NCBI RefSeq assembly: GCF_018860425.1
Contig: NZ_JAHKPI010000014.1
Span: 124,001 to 188,000, forward strand
Source: Marinobacter sp. F3R08
Lineage (GTDB): Bacteria; Pseudomonadota; Gammaproteobacteria; Pseudomonadales; Oleiphilaceae
Reading direction: 5' to 3'
DNA: 64,000 bases
In this document: positions 10,597 to 19,559 of the stretch, piece by piece
How positions within the stretch are numbered: position 1 is the first letter of the stretch
Layout: the number at the start of each line of letters is the position of its first letter
The notes under the pieces: model-generated
Database searches by the model: none
What the model was told of the DNA's origin: nothing
Seen by the model: only the letters and a program-made list of their open reading frames with translations
Made by a program: the position numbers and the translations under genes

Positions 10597-11886
10597 ATGG
10601 AACTGACACCGGAAATCCGGCTGAAAGCCATTCTTGAAGGTACCGGCGCAGGGACCTGGGAATGGAATATCGACACCGGAGAAGTCATCTATAATGAGCG
10701 CTGGGCGACGATGCTGGGGTACAGCCTGGAAGAGCTCGCGCCCTTGTCTTTCAAGACCTGGGAGGATCTTTGTCATCCCGAAGACCTCGAGCCAGCAAGG
10801 GCCGCACTGGCCCGTTATCTGAGCGGAAAGGCTGAAAAATTTGAATGCGTGAACCGCATGCTCCACAAATCCGGCGACTGGCGCCATATCCATTCCAGGG
10901 GCATGCTGCTGACAGATGAAGACGGCGTAGATACCGGTTGGCTCATGGGAACCCACCTGGATGTCACAACCGAGATGGCATTCAGGCACCAGATGGAGCA
11001 GTTTTCATCCTCTCTACCGGGCATCATCTACAGCTTTGTTCTTGAACCTGATGGCCACTACCACTTCCCCTATCTCAGCGATAAAACCCGTGAGTTTTAC
11101 GGGACCTCGGCCGAAGAGGGCATTCGGAATGCGGAAGAAATTTTCAACAAGGTGCACCCCGACGACATCGAGATGTTGAAGGAAAGCATTACTGTTTCCG
11201 CTCAAACACTGGAAGACTGGGTTTGCGAATACCGGGTTCTGATCGATGGCAAGGTCAGCTGGGTCCGGGGGGTATCAACACCCGAAAAAGACGTTGATGG
11301 CACGGTAACCTGGCACGGCATGCTGACCAATATCGACCGGCAGAAAGACCTTGAGCTGGAGCTGGAAAAGCTCTCAATTACCGACGAATTGACCGGCCTG
11401 TACAATCGGCGTTTCATGCTTCGTAAACTGGAAGAATCGGTTACAGAGAGCGAGCGCTATGGGGACACCTTCTCACTGATCTCCCTGGATATCGATTTCT
11501 TCAAGGAAATCAACGATTCCTACGGCCATCCGACCGGGGATGAAGTCCTGAAACGATTCGCCCATATCATTGAATCCCGGACCCGAAAATCCGATATCGT
11601 CGCCCGGACCGGGGGAGAAGAATTTATTATCTTCATGCCCAAAACCGGGTTGACCGAAGCAGAGCAAGTCGCCGAATCCCTGCGCATTGCCCTGCAAACA
11701 GAAGACTTCGTCAACGACGAGGGCACCCTTTTCAACATCACTTTCAGTGCGGGGGTTGTCAATTGGCCGCCGCAAAAAACCCATTCGATGTCCGTCCGTG
11801 ATCTGCTCTCAGACTGCGACCGATCACTGTATACTGCCAAACGATCGGGACGTAACCGGGTCGTGGTGAACAGCAACGGGCAATGA
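10597..11886 (+). CDS. PAS-PAS-GGDEF diguanylate cyclase
   Basis: Predicted cytoplasmic cyclase of 429 residues making cyclic di-GMP from two GTP. Two PAS domains occupy about 8-125 and 133-245. The first carries the GTWEWNIDTGEVIYNERW signature of PAS_3-type domains. The GGDEF domain covers about 265-425 with GGEEF, a variant normally active, preceded by RKSD at the I-site position. Product feedback inhibition is therefore plausible. No EAL domain is present. It follows the GAF-GAF-GGDEF-EAL gene closely on the same strand. Confidence 0.88.
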   Translation: MELTPEIRLKAILEGTGAGTWEWNIDTGEVIYNERWATMLGYSLEELAPLSFKTWEDLCHPEDLEPARAALARYLSGKAEKFECVNRMLHKSGDWRHIHSRGMLLTDEDGVDTGWLMGTHLDVTTEMAFRHQMEQFSSSLPGIIYSFVLEPDGHYHFPYLSDKTREFYGTSAEEGIRNAEEIFNKVHPDDIEMLKESITVSAQTLEDWVCEYRVLIDGKVSWVRGVSTPEKDVDGTVTWHGMLTNIDRQKDLELELEKLSITDELTGLYNRRFMLRKLEESVTESERYGDTFSLISLDIDFFKEINDSYGHPTGDEVLKRFAHIIESRTRKSDIVARTGGEEFIIFMPKTGLTEAEQVAESLRIALQTEDFVNDEGTLFNITFSAGVVNWPPQKTHSMSVRDLLSDCDRSLYTAKRSGRNRVVVNSNGQ

Positions 11887-11946
11887 TCCCGAAAGGCGGT
11901 TCAACGTATTCGTTAAACCCGAAACAACAATCAACGGAGAAAGAAC

Positions 11947-12318
11947 ATGATCGGATACGTCACCCTGGGTGTCAGCGATATGGAAAAAGCCAAAACCTTC
12001 TATGCTGAACTCTTGAGCGATATGGGCGCCAAACTGCTTCTGGATATGGGCCGCATCGCATTTATCGGTAAAAGCATGAGCGCTCCCATGCTCGCGATTT
12101 GCGTTCCCTTCAACGAGGAACCCAACCATCCAGGGAATGGCAATATGGTGGCGATTCCGGCAGGCACAAAAGACGCGGTAGATGCACACTACCGTAAAGC
12201 CATCGAGTTGGGAGCAACCTGCGACGGCGAACCGGGACAGCGTATTCCAGACCAGTTCTACGGCGCCTATGTGAAAGATCCTGACGGCAACAAGCTTGCC
12301 TTTTTCGTTTTCGGCTAA
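11947..12318 (+). CDS. VOC (glyoxalase/bleomycin-resistance) family protein
   Basis: A small protein of 123 residues with the vicinal-oxygen-chelate fold. It starts MIGYVTLGVSDMEKAKTFYAELL, the usual first beta-alpha unit, and ends GAYVKDPDGNKLAFFVFG, the usual last strand. A good ribosome-binding site (GGAGA) precedes the ATG. Members include lyases, dioxygenases and resistance proteins, and the sequence does not say which applies here. The gene stands alone between a cyclase gene and a convergent export operon. Confidence 0.85.
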   Translation: MIGYVTLGVSDMEKAKTFYAELLSDMGAKLLLDMGRIAFIGKSMSAPMLAICVPFNEEPNHPGNGNMVAIPAGTKDAVDAHYRKAIELGATCDGEPGQRIPDQFYGAYVKDPDGNKLAFFVFG

Positions 12319-12332
12319 GAAAACTCAGGCCA

Positions 12333-13451
12333 TCAGACGGACAAGTGCCTTCGGAACAACAGCATGGCGGAGGTGAAAAAGACCCCGCCAATCCCTATCA
12401 AAGTCAGCATTTGTGGCCATACCACGTCAATCCCCGCGCCACGGTATAGAATGGCCTGGGCCATGCTGACAAAATGCGTGGTGGGCGCTGCCAGCATGAT
12501 GTTCTGCACCAGCTCGGGCATGCTCTCCCGCGGAGTGATACCGCCGGACAGGAGCTGCAGAGGCAGAATGGTGAGAATCAGCAAAAGGCCAAACTGAGGC
12601 ATGGTTCGGGCCACGGTGCCTATCAGGATTCCGATGGCGGTGGTCGAGAACAGATGTATCAGGGCCCCCAGCAGGAACAACCAGACAGAGCCGGCGATCG
12701 GAACCTGCAACCATCCCTGGATCACCAGAGTGATCGACATGGCAGCCACCAGCAAGACCACCAGACCATTCGCCCAGACTTTCGAGGCCATAATATCGAA
12801 CGGCCGCAGGGGCATAACCATCAGATGTTCAATGGTCCCGTGCTCCCGCTCCCGGATCAGCGCCGCACCGGTCAGAATAATGCTGATAAGCGTCACCTGG
12901 GTAATCAGTTCCATTACACCACCAAACCAGGTGCCATCCAGATTGGGGTTGAAACTGACGCGACTGACCAGTTCCAGTGACAGGCCCTCCGATGAGCTGC
13001 CGGATTCCAGAAATTCCGCGACTTCATTCATCGCGAAGCTCTCGATGTAGCCAGTGCCAATAAATGCCTGACTCATACGCGTCGCGTCGATGTTCAGTTG
13101 CAAGCTGACCTGCTGCCCCTGGCGCACGTCGCGCTCGAAACCCTCCGGAATGACCAGGGCAAAGGTATGGCTACCGTTATCAAGTAATGCGTCGATCTGG
13201 TCATACCGCACGATATCCGGCGGAAGAAACCAGGGCTGTTGAAGGGCATTGATAACTCGCCCGGACAGGACGGTCTGATCCTCATCCACCACCGCAATCG
13301 GCGCATTGTGAAGCTCCATGGAACCAGCAGAGCCTGCGGTGTAGATCATCAGCGTGAAGGCCAGAAAGACAAACACCATCAGAATCTTATCCTGCCAGAG
13401 ACTGCGCAGCTCCTTTATACCCAGATGCCAGATGTTCTGTAAGGATTCCAT
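12333..13451 (-). CDS. ABC-2 type transporter permease (YhhJ-like)
   Basis: Inner-membrane permease of 372 residues: one N-terminal membrane helix at about 20-40, a large periplasmic domain (about 45-175), then five predicted helices in the C-terminal half, the ABC2_membrane_3 layout. LIREREHGTIEHLMVMPL is the conserved cytoplasmic loop of this family. It begins two bases after the stop of the fused ABC protein upstream and is the last gene of a three-gene operon resembling E. coli yhiI-rbbA-yhhJ. Substrate unknown. Confidence 0.85.
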   Translation of the reverse strand: MESLQNIWHLGIKELRSLWQDKILMVFVFLAFTLMIYTAGSAGSMELHNAPIAVVDEDQTVLSGRVINALQQPWFLPPDIVRYDQIDALLDNGSHTFALVIPEGFERDVRQGQQVSLQLNIDATRMSQAFIGTGYIESFAMNEVAEFLESGSSSEGLSLELVSRVSFNPNLDGTWFGGVMELITQVTLISIILTGAALIREREHGTIEHLMVMPLRPFDIMASKVWANGLVVLLVAAMSITLVIQGWLQVPIAGSVWLFLLGALIHLFSTTAIGILIGTVARTMPQFGLLLILTILPLQLLSGGITPRESMPELVQNIMLAAPTTHFVSMAQAILYRGAGIDVVWPQMLTLIGIGGVFFTSAMLLFRRHLSV

Positions 13452-13453
13452 GA

Positions 13454-16183
13454 TCAGCGCCCCTGTTTCCTGAGCAATGCCACCGCCATGAGCGTTAACA
13501 CCGGTATAAACGCGGTGAGCGCCAGGAATGCGCCCTGCATGTCGGCAAGGGTCAGGCCCTTGGTAAATACGCCCCGACTGATCTGGAGGAACCAGGTGGC
13601 CGGCCAGGCGGGACCAATCAGCGCGCCCGCTCCGCTCAACGAAGACACCGGCTCAGTGAGGCCCGAAAACTGCACCGTGGGAAGTATGGTAAGAATGGCC
13701 GTCGCAGCCAGTGCAGCAATCTGGGTAGAAGCAAAGGTAGAGATCACCTGTCCGAGCGCCGTAGTCGCCGTCACAAACAGGAGCGCACCGAGCGTCAGTG
13801 TCAGAACGCCGCCCTTGATGGGGACATCAAAAACAAAGACGGCCAGCAGCACAAGACTGATGAAACTCACCATGCTGAATGCTATGTAGGGAAGCTGCTT
13901 GCCCAGCAGGAATTCCAGCCGGGTCACCGGGGTGACATACAGATTGGTGATCGATCCCAGCTCCTTCTCCCTGACAATTCCCAGAGCCATCAGAATGGCT
14001 GGAATGAAGATCAGCAGGATCGGAATCACTGCCGGCACCATGGCGTCAAGACTTCGGAAATCCTGGTTGTAACGGTAGCGATCTTCCAGCGTCACCAGAC
14101 TCAGGGTAGGCGTCTCTCCCCAGGTGCGTTGTGCCAGTTCTTTCAAATAACTGATGTGGAGACCCTGAACATAACCGAGAATCGTCTCACCCCTGAATGG
14201 CATTGCCCCATCCACCCATACCGCCAACTCGGTGTTACGACCCCGTTTCAGATCCTTCCCGAAGCCCGATGGGATCTCGATGGCTACGCTGATCTCACCC
14301 GAGCGCATTCGTTGTTCCAGCTCATCCGCATCCTTGATCGGTGGCCGCTCCAGAAAATACCTGGAGCCGGAGAATGCATTGATGTAATCCCGGCTCTGGG
14401 GTGTCTGATCCCGATCCAGCACGGCAAACGACAGGTCCTCCACGTCCATCGTGATACCGTAGCCCAGTATGAGCATCAGCAGGGCCGAGCCGATGAACGC
14501 AAACGCCATCCGAATCGGATCCCGTAGCAGCTCCCGGGCTTCGCGCCGGCCATAAGCCAGGAGCCTCTGCACACTGAAGGTCTTATGACGGCCATGCCCC
14601 TCATCAGTCTGCATCACCCGGCCATCGGTCCGGTTCTCCGGTTCCCGGTCGACTGCCTCCAGAGTTTTCATGAACGCGCCTTCCAGATTCTCGGTGCCGG
14701 TATCCAGCGCCAGATTCGCCGGACTGTCACAGGCCAGCACTTCCCCCGCATGCATCAGTGAAATGCGATCACAGCGCTCGCCTTCGTTCATGAAATGGGT
14801 GGAAATAAAGATGGTCACATCGTCTTCCCGGGATAACCGTATCAACAGCTGCCAGAATCGGTTTCGAGCGCCCGGATCTACTCCGGAGGTGGGCTCATCC
14901 AGGATCAGCAGTTCCGGCTCGTGAACCACAGCAACAGCAAGAGACAGACGCTGCCGAACGCCCAATGGCAGAGCGCTCGACCGTTGATCCAGCACCTCTT
15001 CGAGGCCGAACTCATGGGTGAGGGTATCAATCCGGGACGTTATCTTGTCCGCCGGCAAATGAAACAGGCGGCCATGCAGCTCCAGATTCTGGCGCACGGT
15101 CAGTTCGCCATACAGGGAAAAGGCCTGGGACATATAACCCACCTTCCGGCGGGTCGCCATGTCGTTGGCGTCCAGTGTCTCACCAAACAGTTCCACCTGG
15201 CCTTCCGTAGGCGTAAGCAGGCCGGTAAGCATTTTCATGGTGGTGGTTTTGCCACAGCCGTTGGAGCCCAGGAAACCGAAAATCTCACCTTTAGGAATAT
15301 CAAAGCTGACGTTCCTGACGGCTGTAAAATTGCCAAACTTCAAAGTCAGATTTTTCGCCACGATGGCCGCAGAGCGGCTATCGGAGACTTCTGGCACAAG
15401 ATCGGCTGATACCGGTGTGCCCAGCTCCGCTTCCTGGCGACTGTCCGGAAGCAGGGCGACAAACGCATCATCAAGGTTGTCAGTTCCGGTCAGCTGATGC
15501 AGTTCTGCCGGAGACCCCGTGGCCAGTACCTTGCCGGAATCCATAGCGACCAGCCAATCGTAACGTTCGGCTTCTTCCATGTAAGCTGTGGCAACCAGGA
15601 CACTCATATCACGGCTCTGCTGACGGATCGTATCGATCAGATCCCAGAAGCGCTTACGGGAGAGCGGATCAACGCCGGTCGTGGGCTCGTCCAGAATCAG
15701 CAATTCCGGGCTATGGATCAGCGCACAGCACAGCCCCAGCTTCTGTTTCATGCCACCGGACAATTTACCGGCAGGGCGATCCCGGAATTCCAGCAGGCCG
15801 GTGGCCTCCAGCAGTCGGTCAATCTGTTGTTCCCTAAGAGCTCCGGAGAGGCCGAACAGGTCGGCAAAGAAGCCAATATTCTCATCGACAGTCAAGGTGT
15901 GATAGAGGTTGCCGCCCAGCCCCTGGGGCATGTAGGCAATACGGGGCGCCACTCGGTTGCGAAACCCCTGGTTTGCCATATCGCCTCCCAGGACCTGCAG
16001 GCTGCCATCCTGTAACTGGCGAGCGCCGGCAAGCAGGCCAAGCAGCGTGGATTTTCCCACGCCGTCCGGACCGATCAGCCCCACCATGCAACCTGCCGGA
16101 AGATCCAGCGTAATATCGCAGAGCGCGGCGGTGTCCCCATAGTAGTGGCTGATCTGCTGCAACCGGGCCACAGTCTCAGTCAT
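13454..16183 (-). CDS. rbbA: RbbA-like ABC protein: two ATPase domains fused to a permease
   Basis: A 909-residue protein with two ATP-binding cassettes followed by an ABC-2 permease. Cassette 1 (about 5-235) has GPDGVGKSTL, LSGGMKQKLGL and LLILDEPTTGVDP. Cassette 2 (about 275-505) has GSNGCGKTTT and LLILDEPTSGVDP; its signature is degenerate (LPLGVRQRLSLA rather than LSGGQ). The permease half (about 545-905) has a helix at about 560, a periplasmic domain and a C-terminal bundle. The N-terminus and GPDGVGKS match the RbbA/YhiH family. E. coli RbbA was described as ribosome-associated, but the operon setting suggests efflux. The start overlaps the stop of the HlyD-type gene by eight bases. Confidence 0.88.
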   Translation of the reverse strand: MTETVARLQQISHYYGDTAALCDITLDLPAGCMVGLIGPDGVGKSTLLGLLAGARQLQDGSLQVLGGDMANQGFRNRVAPRIAYMPQGLGGNLYHTLTVDENIGFFADLFGLSGALREQQIDRLLEATGLLEFRDRPAGKLSGGMKQKLGLCCALIHSPELLILDEPTTGVDPLSRKRFWDLIDTIRQQSRDMSVLVATAYMEEAERYDWLVAMDSGKVLATGSPAELHQLTGTDNLDDAFVALLPDSRQEAELGTPVSADLVPEVSDSRSAAIVAKNLTLKFGNFTAVRNVSFDIPKGEIFGFLGSNGCGKTTTMKMLTGLLTPTEGQVELFGETLDANDMATRRKVGYMSQAFSLYGELTVRQNLELHGRLFHLPADKITSRIDTLTHEFGLEEVLDQRSSALPLGVRQRLSLAVAVVHEPELLILDEPTSGVDPGARNRFWQLLIRLSREDDVTIFISTHFMNEGERCDRISLMHAGEVLACDSPANLALDTGTENLEGAFMKTLEAVDREPENRTDGRVMQTDEGHGRHKTFSVQRLLAYGRREARELLRDPIRMAFAFIGSALLMLILGYGITMDVEDLSFAVLDRDQTPQSRDYINAFSGSRYFLERPPIKDADELEQRMRSGEISVAIEIPSGFGKDLKRGRNTELAVWVDGAMPFRGETILGYVQGLHISYLKELAQRTWGETPTLSLVTLEDRYRYNQDFRSLDAMVPAVIPILLIFIPAILMALGIVREKELGSITNLYVTPVTRLEFLLGKQLPYIAFSMVSFISLVLLAVFVFDVPIKGGVLTLTLGALLFVTATTALGQVISTFASTQIAALAATAILTILPTVQFSGLTEPVSSLSGAGALIGPAWPATWFLQISRGVFTKGLTLADMQGAFLALTAFIPVLTLMAVALLRKQGR

Positions 16184-17174
16184 TGGGCAGGCTCACCATC
16201 AAACTATCGGGCCAGGATTGGCTTTCATCCAGCTTAATGTAGGCTTCCCCGGGCACACCGGTTTTGACGCGGTCGCGGTAGGCTTCAAGGAGATCCGGAT
16301 CAATGCGTATTCGCACCCGGAACATCAGCTTCTCCCGCTCGCTTCGGGTTTCCACTGACTTGGGCGTGAACTGGGCTTCGGCGGCGACAAAACTCACCTC
16401 GGCGGGCACGACGAAGTCCGGCAGGGCATCGAGGATAATGCGCGCCTCAGATCCAACCCTGACCTTGCCAGCCTGAGCCGTAGGCAAAAATATGGTCATG
16501 TAGACGTCGGTGACATCCAGCACCGTCGCCACCTTGCCGCCTGCCGCCAGCACTTCCCCCGGCTCGGAAAGCCGATACAGAACACGACCACCGACGGGTG
16601 TTACCAGAAGGCTGTCATCAATATTGGTCTGAATACGGCGTTTGCTGGCTTCTGCGGCTTCAATACCCGCGTCGGCTGACGAAACCTGTACACGCGCAGC
16701 CTGCAGGGCTGCATCGCCTGTTTCCGAGGCGGTTCGGGCACGGTCCAATTGTTCCTGAGAGGCATGCCCCCGGTCCGCCAGCAATTCAATCCGGGCCAGT
16801 TCCGCCTGCGCATAACGCCGTTCACTTTCCCGTTGAGCCACCGTTGCTTCGGCAAGTTTGCGTCCCTGCTCCGCCTGATGCAGGTTAGCCTCGGCTGACG
16901 CCAGACTGGCCTGCAACTCGTCAGTGTCCATCGTCGCTATCAGGGCACCGGCCTCAACCATGTCGCCCTCCCGTACGTCAAAAGACTCCAGGCGACCGGG
17001 TATTCGGGTGGCGATATCCACCTCTGTAGCCTCAATCCGACCATTACCGAAGGCAATGTGTTCGGGAAGAGTATTGTCGCCGGGCATCAGATACCAGACA
17101 GCCGCCGCGATCACGCCGAGCACTGCCAGGACACCTGCCGTCCGGATCACCTTGTTATTGCCTGACTGGGCCAT
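16176..17174 (-). CDS. HlyD-family periplasmic adaptor (YhiI-like)
   Basis: Membrane-fusion protein of 332 residues that should link the ABC exporter to an outer-membrane channel. One N-terminal anchor helix (about 10-30) is followed by a lipoyl/barrel-sandwich half-motif (VREGDMVEAGALIATMD), a long coiled-coil hairpin at about 90-185 rich in Ala, Glu and Arg, the second lipoyl half and a beta-barrel domain. The start at 17174 (MAQSGNNKV) was chosen because AAGGA lies six bases upstream; the frame is open for 13 more codons. First gene of the exporter operon. No TolC-type gene is nearby. Confidence 0.88.
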   Translation of the reverse strand: MAQSGNNKVIRTAGVLAVLGVIAAAVWYLMPGDNTLPEHIAFGNGRIEATEVDIATRIPGRLESFDVREGDMVEAGALIATMDTDELQASLASAEANLHQAEQGRKLAEATVAQRESERRYAQAELARIELLADRGHASQEQLDRARTASETGDAALQAARVQVSSADAGIEAAEASKRRIQTNIDDSLLVTPVGGRVLYRLSEPGEVLAAGGKVATVLDVTDVYMTIFLPTAQAGKVRVGSEARIILDALPDFVVPAEVSFVAAEAQFTPKSVETRSEREKLMFRVRIRIDPDLLEAYRDRVKTGVPGEAYIKLDESQSWPDSLMVSLPND

Positions 17175-17300
17175 GGTGCATCCTTGATAGAAATGAGAGT
17201 TCTTAGGTTGCAATCATTATAGGCCTGCCTGATGCAAAGGTGCTGACCAGAATCAAATTGCGATCAATACCCAAGCGCCCACCGAAGGCCTTGGCAAGAA

Positions 17301-19559
17301 CTAGGATCTGACCCACCACCAGGACGGTAAAAGACGTTGGAGGGGGCGCTGCAGAAACCGGTCATCAATCAGCCAGATGACGCCGCGGTCTTCCGGGGTA
17401 CGAATCACCCGTCCGGCGGCCTGAGCAATTTTCTGCAATCCCGGAATCAGATAGGTGTAGTCGTAACCGGCGCCAAAGCGCTGCTCGAGTCGGACTTTCA
17501 GAATGTCGTGCCAGGCATCGAACGGTGGCAAACCCAGCGTTGCGACAAACGCCCCGATCAACTGATCCCCGGGCAGGTCAATACCCTCACTGAACACCCC
17601 GCCCAGAACAGCGAACGCCACACTGCCTTCCGGCGCCCTGAAACCCGCCAGAAAATCCGCTCGCTGTTGAGGTGACATACCCGGTTTCTGGGCCCGCTGG
17701 GGGACATCCGGAGCCTGTTTGGCCAGGGCCTCGCTGACCTGCCGGGCGTATTTGAAACTGCTGAAAAATGCCAGGTAGTGCCCGGGTCTCTCCCGGAACT
17801 GGCGGGCGATCAGATCGGCAATCGGCTGAAGTGACCCGTCCCGATGGGCCTGGCGGGTGCTGATGCCTGGTGTGAAGTGCACCTGCAGCTGATCGGCACT
17901 GAAAGGGCTGGGCAGAGAGGTAAAGCGGGCATCTTCGGGCAGGCCCAGAAGATCCCGGTAATAGACACCGGGGCTAAGGGTGGCGGAGAACAGCAGCACC
18001 GAATGAGCTGCCTCAAAACGCTCCCGCAGGAAGTCTGCCGGTATCAGGTTCTGAATGGTCAGACTGGCCCGGCCCCGACCGGCGCGCTGGAATTCACACA
18101 GGGAATGATCACCGAAGGTGTCCGCCAGCTTCATGAACGCGACGCTTTCGAACAACAGTTCCTGAAGGGCCAGATCCGGCGGATGGTCGGCCAGATAATC
18201 GGTAAGGTTGGAAACCAGTGCCTGCAGGGCACCAAGCAGCTGGGTCGGCAGGGTCTCGAGAAACTCCGGGCTTTCAGGATCAGCCTGGTGATCCCGGATC
18301 AGGCTCTGCCAGGCCCGGGCGGTACGCTCGATGGGCGACTTCAGCGGTTTCGGCGCGGTTTTCTTAATCCGCAGCAATCGCTGCTGATCCAGCCGGACGG
18401 AATACATGCCACGACCACGGTCCACCAGGTTATGGGCTTCGTCCACCAGCACGCTGGCCTTCCAGTTGTTCTGGCGAATCAGACCGTGGAGCAGGGCGGA
18501 TTGATCAAACAGACGGTTCACGTCACCAATCACCAAATCGGCCCACCGGGCCATTTCCTGGGCCAGAAAATACGGGCAAATGTCGTGACCGGCTGCGATC
18601 GTCGCCAAAGTGGGCTGGTCCAATGTACCCCGGGTTTGAGCCGCTTCGGCCCGCGCGTCCGGCAGCCGGTCGAAGAAGCCTTTGGCCAGCGGACAGGAAT
18701 CGCCATGGCAGGCTTTGTCCGGATGCTCGCAAGCATCGTCCTTCGACACCAGCTCCAGGGTTCTCAGGGGCCAGTTCGGGGCAGCCTGGGCCGATCGAAG
18801 TCGCGCCACCGCATCCATGGCAAGCTGGCGGGCTGTGTTGCGGCAGGTAAGGTAGAACAACCGGTCCTGCCCGGCTGAGGGCATTGCCATTAACGCCGGG
18901 AACAGGGTGCCGAGGGTTTTGCCCAGACCCGTCGGTGCTTCCAGGAGCAGGGTGCCGGACTTCACCCCGTTCTTGTACACCGTTTCCGCCAGCTGCCGCT
19001 GCCTTGGACGGAACTCGGGGAAGGGAAATTTCAGCCCGGCAAGCAAGGCATTACGCTGGTCCCTATGGTGCGCTTCCTGTTCGGCCCAGGCTTTGTAGTG
19101 GCCACACAGGATTTCCAGTTCCTGCCAGAGCTCCTGGGCACTGGCAGTCTCCACCACCGGTGTTTCCTTGTCCCTGGCGGTGTCGTAATAGATCAGCGCC
19201 AGTTCCACTTTTTTCCGCTTTTCCTGACGGCACAGGAGTGCACCGTAGGCCCGCAGCTGGGCACGATGGAGCGCCCGCTGATGCTCACGGATTCGGGACA
19301 GGTCACCTCGATGGGTCTTGATTTCTTCCAGCCGGCCCCGGTGCGGATTGTAGATATCCGCTCGCCCGGAAAGCAACAACCCCAGACATTCACCGGTCAG
19401 TGAATACTCACTTTTATAACCGTAACCGCGCCGGGACTGGATGGCCTGATGACCAGCAATACCCTCCTCGGCACTGGGCGCCGGGGTATAGCGGAAGTCC
19501 AGATCGCCCGCACGGGCAGCAAACTCGCAGAGAGTCCGGACGGCAACCTTCACCGTCAT
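17301..19559 (-). CDS. Rad3/DinG-family Fe-S helicase with N-terminal nuclease-like domain
   Basis: Superfamily 2 DNA helicase of 752 residues. The first 170 residues resemble a PD-(D/E)XK nuclease: Asp68 in GRADIYN and Glu79-Ile-Lys81 in LEEIKT give the D...EXK signature. The helicase core follows: Walker A APTGLGKT at about 208-215, an iron-sulfur insertion with Cys277, Cys284, Cys289 and Cys328, and DEAH at 373-376. The C-terminal motor ends with GRVIRTPEDRGVIWLIDDRF. This matches XPD/DinG-type 5'-3' helicases. Its start overlaps the stop of the upstream FAN1-type gene (ATGA), so the two proteins are probably made together. Activity of the nuclease-like part is inferred, not shown. Confidence 0.85.
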   Translation of the reverse strand: MTVKVAVRTLCEFAARAGDLDFRYTPAPSAEEGIAGHQAIQSRRGYGYKSEYSLTGECLGLLLSGRADIYNPHRGRLEEIKTHRGDLSRIREHQRALHRAQLRAYGALLCRQEKRKKVELALIYYDTARDKETPVVETASAQELWQELEILCGHYKAWAEQEAHHRDQRNALLAGLKFPFPEFRPRQRQLAETVYKNGVKSGTLLLEAPTGLGKTLGTLFPALMAMPSAGQDRLFYLTCRNTARQLAMDAVARLRSAQAAPNWPLRTLELVSKDDACEHPDKACHGDSCPLAKGFFDRLPDARAEAAQTRGTLDQPTLATIAAGHDICPYFLAQEMARWADLVIGDVNRLFDQSALLHGLIRQNNWKASVLVDEAHNLVDRGRGMYSVRLDQQRLLRIKKTAPKPLKSPIERTARAWQSLIRDHQADPESPEFLETLPTQLLGALQALVSNLTDYLADHPPDLALQELLFESVAFMKLADTFGDHSLCEFQRAGRGRASLTIQNLIPADFLRERFEAAHSVLLFSATLSPGVYYRDLLGLPEDARFTSLPSPFSADQLQVHFTPGISTRQAHRDGSLQPIADLIARQFRERPGHYLAFFSSFKYARQVSEALAKQAPDVPQRAQKPGMSPQQRADFLAGFRAPEGSVAFAVLGGVFSEGIDLPGDQLIGAFVATLGLPPFDAWHDILKVRLEQRFGAGYDYTYLIPGLQKIAQAAGRVIRTPEDRGVIWLIDDRFLQRPLQRLLPSWWWVRS

